Assembly: GCF_023078275.1 (NCBI RefSeq)
Contig: NC_062979.1
Location: 16,783,848-16,847,847, forward strand
DNA from: Leguminivora glycinivorella
Taxonomy: Eukaryota; Arthropoda; Insecta; Lepidoptera; Tortricidae
Reading direction: 5' to 3'
Length of the DNA stretch: 64,000 nt
Shown here one piece after another: positions 21,961 to 34,400 of the stretch. Under the pieces are notes generated by a model, which searched no databases, was not told where the DNA came from, and saw only the letters and a list, made by a program, of their open reading frames with translations. Each line of letters starts with the position of its first letter. Within the stretch, counting starts at the first letter, position 1. Position numbers and translations under genes: made by a program.

Positions 21961-24900
21961 TGGGTCGTTCTATCTTTTCGTGCCGATTTGGTGTTTGAGC
22001 TAGGATCAAGTGTTAAAATGACTCTAATATACAAGTGGTTATTTTTAAAAGTTGTATTTCAAGTTTTAAACATAAGGCGAGCATGTTAGAAATTTGCTAA
22101 CACCAATACTTTTTTTTATAAAAATAAAAAACATGCGAAAACTTCATTTCCCTCTTACCAAAAATGGCGTACCATGAAGTTCAAAATTACAAAACTCCCA
22201 TAATTTACAGACAAACCCCCAGTTTTCTTTATTGATTATAAGTAAGTATATAACTAATACTATATAAGTGCATATTCGCTTAGCTAGCGTGCATCTTTGA
22301 TAGAGAGAACGCACTTTTTAATTTTGTCACGCGCGCAATTTCATTTCCAGTCGAAAAATTGTCAGACTCATTGAGTTAGAACGCGCCTTTATTTACAAAC
22401 ACCCGTGATCCCCGCGTGTCTCTGCCGCCTCAGCCTGCCACGATTAGTCAATGGGGAAGGACACACGTTAATGGTTTACCAACAATTTCGATTCTCCTCA
22501 TCAAAATCCAGTTTCGTCCTGGGTAAGTACTCATTACCATCTGGTTATTATTTTGACATTATGTAATGAAAGAAATTGCTTGTCAAGTTAATTTATTATC
22601 ATTTGGGTATGTCTTCATTTGGCTTGCTTGGTGGCCTTGAAGTCCGAGAGACAGCGAAGATATTTGAAATAAACGTTAAAACTTCATTCCGCTCCAATTC
22701 ATTTCCGTCCATTTCCTTCCAATTTTGGCGTGGAAGGGAATGAATCAGTTTGGAAGGAAATGACAATAATGGGGCTACAGAGGGGGAGCCAGGCTATCCG
22801 CGTACCGTTTCAGAATGCTACGTCTGTTTCAGGCACTTGAGCCATCCACCACCGTGTTGGACCAACGGCTATCGGATCAGGTGCGTGTCATTCAGCAGTC
22901 AAAGCGGCTGGATGACGCCACACTTGATCGGCTTCGCTAGGCAGCTCTCGCTGCTCGCGCGGACTCCGCTTCTTCCTCTCCGCGGAACTTCTGGCTGGCA
23001 ACGCAATTTCAACAAGCCCTCGATATTGGTTCCAACTGGTGTTACTTTCCTGCTCTATAAGTCCGGTAGTACCACGGAAGCAAAAAACTATAGACCCATT
23101 ACGTGCTTGCCTAATGCCTACACTATACAAGCTCTTGAGAGCAAACATTAGCGCGCACATTACCTCTAACAATATTTTGGCTTCCGCTCAAAATGTCTTT
23201 GGTAGGGTTGGGTCCCGCGGTACTAAAGAGCTCCTATTAGACATGACCATCTGCCAACAAGTTCAGCGGAACAAGAGGGCCATCTCGACCGCTTGGATTG
23301 ACTATAAGAAGGCACATATTTGGTGCCTCACTCATGGCTGAGACGGATATTGGAGCTGTATAACTTGATGCAGCTTTAATATCCGTCCTGGCCGCATGTA
23401 TGAAGCAGTGGACCACAGTCCTTCGTCAGCCAGGAGACAGGGATGACCCCCTTGGCCCACCGGACTTCATACTGGAATATTCCAGGGTGACATTTGAGTC
23501 CATAGTGGTTCTGCCAAGCTCTGAATCCTCTCGGCACTCTGCTGAAGGATTCTGGGCTAGGTTGCCAGCTTCAGAGAGAGGGTGAAGTCATTTCTCACCT
23601 TCTGTACTTGGAGGATCTCAAACTATTTGCACCGAACACCCAAGATCTGATGGTGCTATTGAAAACCACAGAAGTTCTCAGTAGTGTTGGTGTCGATAAG
23701 TGTGCGGATATGCATGTATAGCGGGGGAAGGTAGTAAATTCAGAAAATCTACACCTTTCTGAGACAATGTCGTTCAGATCTATCTCTGAATCAGAAACCT
23801 ATAAGTACCTACCTTGGTATGCCACAGTCGTTGGGTATTGAGGATGATGACATTAAATGGTCGGTGAAGGAGCGTTTTTTCAGTCGGCTCACAAAAGTCC
23901 TTAACAGTATTTTGTCAGGAGGCAACAAAGTGCGCGTCTTTAGCCTGGGTAATGCCCCTACTCATATACTCTTTTGGCCAACTAAGGTGGACCCAGACCA
24001 AGCTGGACGCCCTGGATCGGAGGGTCCGCCTACTGCTCACCACACATCGTATGTTACACTCATGAGATTGTACATCCCACGGAAGTGCGGAAGTCGAGGC
24101 TTCCTAAACGCCAAAAATCTCCACAACCTCGAGGTGTACTACCTCAGGAATTACTAACTTAACAACGAGTGTGGGATGCATCGTGATGTGGTGGCAGTAG
24201 ACAGAAACCTCACGCCGCTCTCCTTGGCGAAAGAAAACTGGCGCAAACCTGTGGTACTAAGTACTGCAGACCGCAAGGCGGTATGGGAGAGCAAGCCGCT
24301 ACAAGGGTGGTTCTACAAGGCCCTCACGGGACCAGATGTAGACCTGGTCGCATCATTGAACTAAGCAATTGCGGACGAAGTTATGATGACGAACAACTAC
24401 GGAAATATATCCTGAAGGACGGTACGGTCGACATTTGTCGGGCATGCTGCCGTCCCGGAGAGTCATTCTGGCATATCATCTATCATCTCGGGTTTTGTTC
24501 TCATCTTGCTAACGGTGAGTACTTGTACAGTCATAATCTTGTAGCCAGGATTATTCACCGGCAAAATTCTCTAGTATCTTTCCATACAAGGCTTTACCAA
24601 CGAAAATTTTCACGCCCCGCCACTGGTAGACCGCACCGAGTTTGCTGTTCAATACGGTCTTGTGGACCGCGAAGTACCATACTGCCGTCCTTAGTGACTG
24701 CGCCAGTTATCGAAATCGGTCATGCCACGCTCGCTCTATTGGGATCGATCTATTATCACTGACAGGACTATTGTAGCCATTAAGCCTGACATTGTGGTAA
24801 CAGATCGACCGCAACGCCAGGCCGTGCTCGTTGACATCACCATCATAACCACCCCCCGTGATGAGAATCTCGTGAAAGCCGAGGACAAGTCCAGTATGTA

Positions 24901-25243
24901 TCTAAACGGCTCACAAAAATTTGGAAAATATCAAACAGTTGATTATTATATTATAAAACAGGTATTTACTCGTTTCATTTTAAGCCTCCATCTTTGAAAA
25001 TATAATCAATTTCATTTCCATCCTTACGTGGTTCATTACCTTCCAATGGATTTTCATTTCCATCTACGCCTTCATTACAATCCTTACTTTTTCTTAGAAA
25101 GTAAAACTAGTATAAAGGTGCCTTTCACTAAAACATAGTTACTATGTGTATCTACATTCGCAATATCAAAATAACGACCATACCTTTAAAAAAAAAGTTA
25201 TCACAAAAAACGCCAAATCGGCACGAAAAGATAGAACGACCCA
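21961..25243. mobile_element. 3.3-kb element with 36-bp terminal inverted repeats
   Basis: A 36-bp block beginning TGGGTCGTTCTATCTTTTCG (21961-21996) recurs inverted at 25208-25243 with a single mismatch. The interior is mostly a degraded LINE RT (22800-24940), not a transposase. TTCATTTCC-type strings recur near both ends (22147, 22340, 22700, 25010, 25055). I found no target-site duplication, so the superfamily is open. It could be a DNA transposon that received a LINE, or a composite element. Confidence 0.6.
22800..24940 (+). pseudogene. Frameshifted non-LTR retrotransposon RT relic
   Basis: Pieces in all three frames read as one RT protein: SGSTTEAKNYRPITCLPNAY near 23070; KELLLDMTICQQVQRNKRAI and AWIDYKKAH near 23230-23310; CMKQWTTVLRQPGDRDDPLG at 23400; PQSLGIEDDDIKWSVKERFF at 23820; RLYIPRKCGSRGFLNAKNLH near 24070; ILKDGTVDICRACCRPGES near 24410; and YWDRSIITDRTIVAIKPDIV near 24735. 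The order follows a LINE RT with its C-terminal region, of a type with a late CRAC-type cysteine cluster (R2/R4-like in style, uncertain). At least six frameshifts and the loss of the catalytic FADD-like box make it dead. Confidence 0.75.
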
Positions 25244-25694
25244 TTCATAGAGTAAGACTTGACCACCTAGACGCGACACTTTTAGTGTAGACCTTTGTTT
25301 TATACTTTGTGTGTGAAATACTAGTTTAAGTTAAGTAGTTTACTTTTAGCACTATTATACATTGTGTTATATTTAATTTCTACTCAGTGAAATAAAAGTA
25401 AGTAACTGTTTTTTTCATAAATTTTAATTTCCTTTGAATAAAATTAGTTTTGTAAGTTTCTGTCGCCCAGAATAATAATCGCGCCATTCACCTTGTTTTA
25501 CCTCCCTTAAACACCGGTTGCATTAAATATTATTTCAGTTTTGGTGTCACTATTTTTCGTCAATAATGAGAATTATAATTCAGAAATAATTCAAAATCAT
25601 GCTTATTGTATAATATTATCTACTAAAATTCGTATTAGAACCGTGTAATATTCAAAACTATAAATTGAAATAAATATTTTTATATTATATATTG

Positions 25695-26115
25695 GACTTA
25701 TATTGACCGGGATATAGACGCCACTACATACCGAGATTGGTAAGAGAAGCCATTGAGATTCACAAATATAAAAATTTCAATCGTGAGGATGGCTTCAAAC
25801 TATCTAATGTATGGAATCCAGTGATTTGTTTGTGTAAAAAACCGGTGAAGTCAGAATTGAACAAACGTAGTGACACTGTGAGTGTAGTGTGTTTGGACAG
25901 ACCATCGAGTGTGAACGCGACCAGTGGTAACGCTGAAAGTGAACGCAGCCGACGCGCGCGAAGGAGGGTAGATCGCGCGCTGTCTATACAACTTTAACAT
26001 CCACCCGCCTTCGTCAGTTTTCCGTGATCATGATGCATGCAACTGCGTCGAAATATCGGGAGCTCGACAAAAATCAAAAAGGTAATCACGGTCTATATCC
26101 CGGTCAATATAAGTC
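25695..26115 (+). mobile_element. Penelope-like element tail with 25-bp inverted flanks
   Basis: A 25-bp block at 25695-25719 (starting GACTTATATTGACC) is the exact reverse complement of 26091-26115. Between the two copies lies the C-terminal end of a retroelement ORF (25720-25997). Penelope-like elements often carry inverted or tandem terminal repeats and are heavily truncated, which fits. The alternative is a short composite TIR element. Confidence 0.5.
25720..25997 (+). pseudogene. Penelope-like C-terminal (GIY-YIG side) fragment
   Basis: The open frame reads REAIEIHKYKNFNREDGFKL, then SNVWNPVI and a basic tail ending in RRARRRVDRALSIQL and a stop. The REAIEI...NFNREDG...W.PVI pattern is one I associate with the extreme C-terminus of Penelope-like polyproteins, after the GIY-YIG nuclease. 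The RT and the nuclease core are absent. Recognition is from memory, and only ~85 codons remain. Confidence 0.5.
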
Positions 26116-27094
26116 TAATGAAAATAACCGTGAATCATTCAAAACTCTTATATTATATATTGAAAACAGAATATGATCACAATTATTATACCTTATTACC
26201 TACATGTCATGTCTGCGCGATTCATCTATGATTCCAGTTGTCAAAATGGCGGCCATAGCATCGCGTTTAAGGAGCCCGTCCCTTCATTATAATAATTACT
26301 TAAATTAAGTTAGATCAAAATAGCTTGTCTACTAACCGATGAAATGTGACACCGTCACTTTTATTAGATTTTCTCATACGGCTTCAACAGTATCTATAGC
26401 ACAGGAAGGCATTTTTTCATTTTATTTGTGTGCAGTCAGAGACAACCTCCTCCCACTACGCGCAGTGACTGACTGAGGCAACATAAGTCCACTGGACTTA
26501 TGTTCGTGGCGCAAACTTTTTGTTCGCCGTGTCCTCGCTAGTACATTATACCTCAATGTATTAAAGGCGTGTTCTCCCTCGATTTCTACAAGTTTCAAAT
26601 ATACATAGTGAATCAAACAAAATATAAAAATCGTTGTTTTAACCAAGTACAAGAATAACCAAACCCAACTTGTAAATAGAAAAGAAACGCGAAATTCATG
26701 TTGTTTATGGGATGTCCCTCGTCAGACTTTAGTTTTAGTATTTTTATTTACTGACTAATTATGTTTGTTACACTATAAGTAAATCAATCAAACGTGATGA
26801 TGCGTGCAATACAGTCATAATGTCCGCTCATGTGTTTTAAGCCTTAACAAAATAATCATTTCGCATACATTTTCTAATCTGTTCCGTCACAGTTTAGCCA
26901 ACATAACTGGCATACGGTAACTAAACGTCAAACGTGAAGTCTTCGTGATTACTTGTGTCGTTTCTTTGCCCTATCGACGACAGCATACAAAATCATGTTT
27001 ATTTATGTAATAGTTAATCACACCTAGTTTAGAGCTGTTGTAATTAGTGATATTCGACGAATACCCGTCGCTTTATGGTAGTTGGAGCATCAAC

Positions 27095-27119
27095 ATGGGC
27101 TGTTTAGCTTGGATTCGAG
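27095..27119 (+). CDS. Possible first coding exon of the TMEM127 orthologue
   Basis: An ATG in a good insect context (ATCAACATGG) opens eight codons reading MGCLAWIR and one extra base before a donor, CGAG|GTACTT (27120). The leftover phase-1 base fits exactly with the two leading bases of the exon at 28417, giving a Gly codon at the join. The donor is only moderate and the exon is tiny, so this is a candidate; another upstream exon remains possible. Confidence 0.35.
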
Positions 27120-28097
27120 GTACTTAAAACATCGCGTCCAACCTTGGACACTTATTGTGCTTGAATATACGCAATTACCAGGTTTATATGTTGTCAATGC
27201 GCTAACATGATTGCAAAGTGCTAATACTTTACAACGGCTGATAGTGAAATGTGAATATTGACGTGAATACCAAATGTTGAATAACCATGAACGTTTATGC
27301 ACATTTTTAGTACGAACTTTAAAGTGTTCGTATTAATTTAATATTTGAAGTTTTATATGGCTTCGTAGTGACATCTAAGCTATTGCGGTTATATTTGTTT
27401 ACACAATATTCAGCACGACCTCCCTCAAAGATACACCCCCTACATACGCCTATTTATAGTTCTGTCAGATGATGTATTATAGCGGCGATAAGTCCTAATT
27501 AATTACTTAGCGTCTAACATTGTTTTCATATTTTGAGCTTGTTAGTGCTAATATTTGTAATTTGTATACTTATGTGAAGGATGTGGACGGTCTGACTGAA
27601 ACAAAGCTTAATAATTATATTCCACGGTTTTATTTTATGTTTAGCAATAGCCATATATATATTTTCATGTTATAAATACTTCAATAAGAATTAAAATCAA
27701 TATACAATTAACATATAACAAAACTGTGTAGGTCTATTATAGTAACTAATAGTTATTTAGCGCATATATAACATACCATGTTCTATTGATTCAATATGTA
27801 TGTTGCAATGAAATCAAAGTGATCCAAGACAGGATATTATACTCTAATCCGTCTGCATGTTCTGCTTGTGTTGTATTCACTCACTATTAATTTCATGTAT
27901 TTCCTCAATATTGCTGCCTATTGTTTGATTTATAATTCTATGAATAAGGGATCTGACTGTATTAAAAATAAATAATTTTACACCAAGCATTAAATAAAAC
28001 TAAAGATTAATAAAGGAACATACAGAGCTGTGATTTTTATATACAATTTAATATCTGTCCTACAGAAGTTTTATGTTAAGATTTATCATCAATAACA

Positions 28098-28255
28098 TCC
28101 ATACTAATATTATAAATGGGAAAGTGTGTGTGTCTGTTTGTCCATCTTTCACGACAAAATGGAGTGACAAATTGACGTAATTTTTTAAGTGGAGGAGTGG
28201 CATAGGCTACTTTTTGTCTCGTTCGAACGCAACCGATGCCGTAGGAAAAAGCTAG
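28098..28255 (+). mobile_element. Short Helitron-like element
   Basis: The element starts TCCATACTAATATTATAAAT and ends AAAAAGCTAG, inserted between A (28097) and T (28256). These are the 5'-TC, CTRR-3' and A|T target hallmarks of Helitrons. The start matches the abundant lepidopteran short Helitron type that I recognise. At 158 bp it is non-autonomous. It sits in the intron just before the exon at 28417. Confidence 0.75.
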
Positions 28256-28416
28256 TATTAATGTAAAGAAAAGTTCTGTCTATTTCTAACAATAGATAGA
28301 TAGATTTATTTTTTTATCATTTATGTATACTATGATACAAATCAAAGCATTTTCTGGTGTAACAAAAATATAATAACAATATACACATACATATTCAATA
28401 TTTTATTTATTTACAG

Positions 28417-31400
28417 GCTTAAAAATAACCCTTCCATTCAAAGACAAGGAATTGAATAAAATAGCGGCTTTCTTCAACGTGACCACCTTCCTCCTCACCT
28501 GCGCTGCCCTCGTGCAGCCCAGCTGGTTCAGGATAAAGGGGCTGCACTGCACTCAAAGCCTGTCGCTGTCTCAGTTCTTCTCCTTTGATGAAGACGATGA
28601 CTATGATGATCAGATTAACATAGATCAGGGGGGAGACTTTGATCCGATGAAGAGGGATTACCCTGGTGAGTTAAAAATCAAGTTTTTTTTTTATTCACAA
28701 TACGAATTGATGGTTGTTCTCTGCCAGTGACCAGCACTTGACTGATTGTTTAGTCAATAATTGACAAGATACCCAAGGTTAAACAATGCCTTTTCTTGCA
28801 CAGAATTTAAATTGTATTTGCATGTTTCATATTATTTAATATTTGCTGAAGCCATTAAAAAAAAAACGTATCTCAAGTCACAGGCCTTTTGCTTAAAATA
28901 CAACCAAAAACATAAAGTGACTGCTATAGTATGTCGAAATTGGCCTTTCTTTAGAAATGTGAAAGAAACAAGTTGGAAACAAGTGGTAAGATTTTTTTTT
29001 CTGCAGGGAGGCCAATTATTTTAGCAGTAAAAGGAATTATTTTTAATTGGCCAAATGTTATAAGATAAGCTTAGAAGGAAAATTTATAGCCAGTGGGGTT
29101 TCCTGTTGGGTTATATATACAGGCTGTAATTTTTATAACCAGCAATATCTAAGAAGGTGGTCATATAGCTGATACATAACCCAATACAATTAAAAGAAAA
29201 GTAGGGCTAAATTTTTCATAAAATATGTACACCGCGCGCGGCTGTGCATTGCAGTAAAAAATTGCATGAATCACTAAATCAACAAATGAAAGGTAAAGTG
29301 TAGGTAAAATAGAATGAAATATTAATTTAAATAAATGTTTTTTTTATACAGCAGCCCATCACATCCAGGAAATATAGACGTTATAAAAATTACACCCTGT
29401 CATAGTTAGGACATTTATATTATAGTGTCTAAATAACCATTAATTTATGTTAATAATATTTAGTAAGTCCTTTTCTGGATATCCCACACTATCAGAAATT
29501 TGTTTAAGGAATTGTCCTGCTTTAAAATAAGGAAATAGCATATGTTAATATTATTCTTATTCCTGTATAATAATGTATTGTAATTTTCATATTTATTTCA
29601 GTAATATTTTCCTGTATACATTTGAATTTTGAACTTAATGCAATATGATTTTCCTTAATATTCATCTTTCTTTTTTCATTTCAGGTCTACCACCATGTAC
29701 AACTCCAGAGACCATCACACTCATGAGAGTGCTCATCCTATTATGCTTCATGGTGCTACTATGTTCCTCCATCGGAATCCTCATCAACATTACCACGTTA
29801 AACAGCAAAGCCATCAAGATGCTCCGGAGAAACGCCATCCCGAGCATAATGTGTGTGTTCTGGGTGATCGCTATAGTCGGTGTGTGCTATTACACCACTG
29901 TGGTGTTGGGAAATGCGAACAACTATGATCCTAATACAATACAGGTGGATTATGAGTATGGCTTCTACACGATAACTGGCGCGGGTGAGTCATTTATTAT
30001 TGTTTTATCTGGTTACATGAAACAGAATAGGACTTTAAATATCCAAACATATGCCTCTGCAGTGGTTTTGGTACTATGAGTTGTTTGTGTTACTAATTAA
30101 TCGTATCTAACATCGGTATGCGTATTGAAACAGTAAAGGCGCCTTTGCTACGAAAAAGGTTGCTAAAAAAGCAAACCAAAACCACTACTCATGTTATGAA
30201 ATAAAAATGTAAAAGTAATATGACTGTATAAGCAAGAGGTTATATCAACCGAATATCGAAAAAAAAAGACAGTTTATCAAATACCCCACCGGAACTCTTT
30301 CACGTAAAATATTATACACACATAAACCATACCTGTATTCCCAAAATGGATAGAGCACATAAAACTGTTCAAGGTTGGAAGTAAACGAAATCGCGATATT
30401 GCAGTGACAGGGTGCTAGCTCCACACACAAATTAATATGTTGTTCCACATGAATTTTGCAATAAAATGTCAACTTTAATCGTCAAATTTTTGAGTTGGCA
30501 TCTTATTGCAAAATGCATGTGGGATAACACATTATTGCGTATCAGCATCCTGTTATAAGGTTCGTCCTTTAGCGACAATAGTAAAGAAACTCTTTGAATA
30601 TGTGTAGGTGCTCTAGCATTGCTAGCATCGGCCGCCAACTTATGGGGGGCGCCACTCTCCAGCGATGAGGACATTCAGCGGCGAAACCTCATGGAGGATT
30701 GGGACGGTTACGAGGCTCACAGGTAAATATCTCTTGAATTCTTCAATTAATTCAAAGCATGATAGAACACATTATGAAACATCTGAAGTTGGTCGTAACG
30801 AATATTAATAGGTATTTATCATATTAAATGGAAGTCAGTGGAATGTCATATGTTACTCCATTTAAACTAATAGAGGCAGTATCGACACAATCGCAGTGAA
30901 ATACGTAACCAGAACATCATGGGATCTTCAGTATGTACTTCCCACAACATGTACATTGATAAGATGACCAAGAGTATCAATATCACTTTAGATTTTTTTA
31001 GACCCTCTAGCCCGTACACTTCAGTAAAAGAAATACTGGACTGACAAAGCCCATACAAAAAAGCGTACGCCTGAAATGTATGGGCCTTTTAGGCTTAAAA
31101 CTAGATGGCACTGTTCGCAGCCAGGAAGTGGCCAAAATCATATTTTCCCCAAATATTTTTGCGTGTTTTTATAAGAACAAATGACATACTTATTTATTAT
31201 AAAATCATGATATCACGTCAACACATTTAAAAATAAATACATTTGTAAGCATCATCAGTGTAGTTATGATAGTATTTAATAGGTGGTAAATCGTAGGGGA
31301 AGGGGGGGCCAGACGGGGTGGGGGGCAAGACGGGGCAGACGGCTTAAATCACGACAGAATTAACCAATCAGGTGCGTGTTACCACCTGACGTCGCGCCGC

Positions 31401-34400
31401 CATCTTGTCTATCAGTCGGCAAAGTGCATACGGAAGTACACCACGCGGTTTGTATTTTTTCTGGAAAAAACGATTTTTTGCAAATATCTAGCGATTTTTT
31501 CACATAATTTAGTGCGTGTATGTGTACTTAAGTAACAACATTTCAGCCAAGACTTAAAGTTATTCACATGTGACGATATCTTCGCTAACAGGTAAGAACT
31601 TGTTTTTCAATGTATTGCACAATGCTTTTATCCAGTATTTTTTTAAATTCAAAATGACCTGTCGGGGCATGACGGGGTACCAATGTTAGGGGCAAGACGG
31701 GTAGGTACCCCATCATGCCCCACTGAGAATACCGTTTGTTTGAGCCTGAACTCAATGGTTTAAATAAAACAGTATAAAATATTACCATTTCTTTTAATGG
31801 ATTTTAAATTACAGGTTTTGTCTAGGACACGCGACAGAGAGAGTTTTCGATTAGTAAAAAAAAGGGACGCTGGTGCCGCGCACCGTGCTTTTATATGTTA
31901 ACGCCCTGACTGGCAACACAGACAGAAGATTGCAGGAGGCTGGATGCTTCAGATTGTACTTACGATCAGAAGCATCCAATGTTGTTACGTGCTAAACACA
32001 CACTAACTAAACTCTTTTAAGGTGAAATTTGGCGCTCCTTATGCCGGCTTCGGCGTAACCGTTGAAATTTGGCGCGTAAGCTGGTGCGAATTTGAATTTA
32101 ATTCCTTGACCAGCTGCAAATTCAGAGAGGTCACTTTCATATAACTTAAAAAAATCATTAATTTCTTTAGCTGCAGCTACAAAGTTTCTACCATTATCGC
32201 AAAACAATTCCGCAGGTCTGCCGCGCCTAGCGATAAACCTGCGGAGAGCTAGCACAAATGCATCTTTAGATAAGTCGCTCACAGCTTCTATATGAACACA
32301 TTTATATCTTAAGCATATAAACAGACACAAGTAACATTTGGTGATTTTGCATCCACGCCCCCGGCGATCTGTTATTAAATAGGGCCCTGCCATGTCTACA
32401 GCTGTTGACGTGAATGGAAAATCAGCCTTAATTCGCTGCGCTGGTAAATTTCCCATAATATTTTTTAAAGTTTGGCCAGCGATACGTTTACAGGTGACAC
32501 AATTGTGGGCCGTGCTTCGTGCCAAATTCCTGCCTCCGATCGGCCATATCTCGTCTCGTACTGAGGCTAGCAATGACTGTGGCCCTGCATGTAAGAGACG
32601 TACATGTTCATGTGTAAAGATGAGTTTAGTTAGTGTGTGTTTAGCACGTAACAACATTGGATGCTTCTGATCGTAAGTACAATCTGAAGCATCCAGCCTC
32701 CCGCCTACTCTCAAGAGGCCTTGAGAGTCGATGAACGGGGCCAGGGTTAGTATGTGTGACTTGGGACTCAACCTGTGACCTTTGCGAAGCGTTTCAAGCT
32801 CTGCAGAGAATGACTCCTGCTGTGCAAGTTTAATTAAAGTGTGAAATGCGTCTGTAAGCTCCTGTGCTGAAAGTGCACCAGTTAATTTAGGCCCACGGGG
32901 CTTACAGTTATTTATGAAACGACGCACATAGGCCATAGTACGTTGTAGCTCTGTATATTTTGAAAATCTGTCAAAATCTATAATAGATGAGGTGTCTGTG
33001 TTAGTAGTGAGCATTGTTGTTACTTTAATTTCAGGTAAGACCTCCGGCTCTACAGCGCTTAATTCTGGCCATTCATTTTCAGGCTTTAATAGAAACTCGG
33101 GGCCTTCCCACCACAGAGCTGTCCCTGAGACATGTTGTGGATCCACACCACGAGTTGCAAGATCACTTGGATTTTGTTTTGTAGGTACATGTCTCCAGGT
33201 GGCTCCGGGAGCAAGGCTGTCTATAGCTGCTACCCTGTTGGCCACAAAAGTTTTAAGCTTTGATCTGTCTGTTTTTAGCCAAGCCAAGCAGCAGCTAGAG
33301 TCAGTCCAGAATATTGTGCGAGAGACAGGACGTCTCCAGGCTCGTACTACGGCTGCATATGTTTGGGCTGCTAACAAGCACCCGGCCAATTCAAGTCTAG
33401 GAATAGATGTGCGACGGATTGGAGCAATTCTGTCCCTCGCACACAGCAAATGTACTTTCTGTTCACCGGATTCAGAAATAGATTTAACATAAATGCAGGC
33501 TGCATATGCAGTCTCCGCCGCGTCAGAAAAACAGTGTAACTCTATTGTGCAGGTTGCCTCACATAATACATATCTAGGTATGCTAAGTGATTTTATGTGA
33601 TGTAAGTTTTTAATGAATTTTGACCAGATGTGCTGTATTTCAGGAGAGACTGGCTCGTCCCAAGCTTTGCTTTCTTTCCATAAGGTTTGAATTAATATTT
33701 TAGCTTTAACTGTGCATAAACTTAAGAGTCCTAATGGATCAAAGACTTGGAACGTGTCAGATAAGATTTTTCTTTTTGTAACTATTTTATCAGAATGATC
33801 ATTTTTAATGGAAAAGTTTAGTACATCTTGGCTAGGTTGCCACCCTAGTCCAAGTGTTTGGCAAGCTTGACTCAATGCTAAGTGATCATCTTTATTAATA
33901 TAATCTGACTTTAATAGCGCGTTAGAATTCGAGCGGTATTTACGTAAATTGAAACAACCAGAGGCTAAAGCCTGTGAGACACCTGCTTGTATACGAAGCA
34001 GCTCTATTTCAGAGTCTGCGCCTGTTAATAAGTCATCACAGTAAAAGTCATTTTGTATAATAGTCCTAACTAAAGGATCCTTGCTTTCAGCCCCTAACTG
34101 CCACAAACAGCGTGCTGCTAGCCAGCTCGATGAAGCAAAGCCGTACGTAACGGTATTTAAAGTTAGTGAGCGTATGGGTAAGCGCTCATCTTCGCGCCAT
34201 AGAATAACTTGTAGGTTTCTATCTATTTCATTCATCATAATTTGCCTGTACTGTTTTTCTATGTCACCAGATAGCACGTACTTGTACTGTCGGAATCTAA
34301 GCAATATGTCAAACAGTGGGCTTTGTATGTTAGGGCCTACAAGCTGAATATCATTTATTGAATACCCAGAAGAGGTGGGACAGCTAGCGTGAAAGACTGT

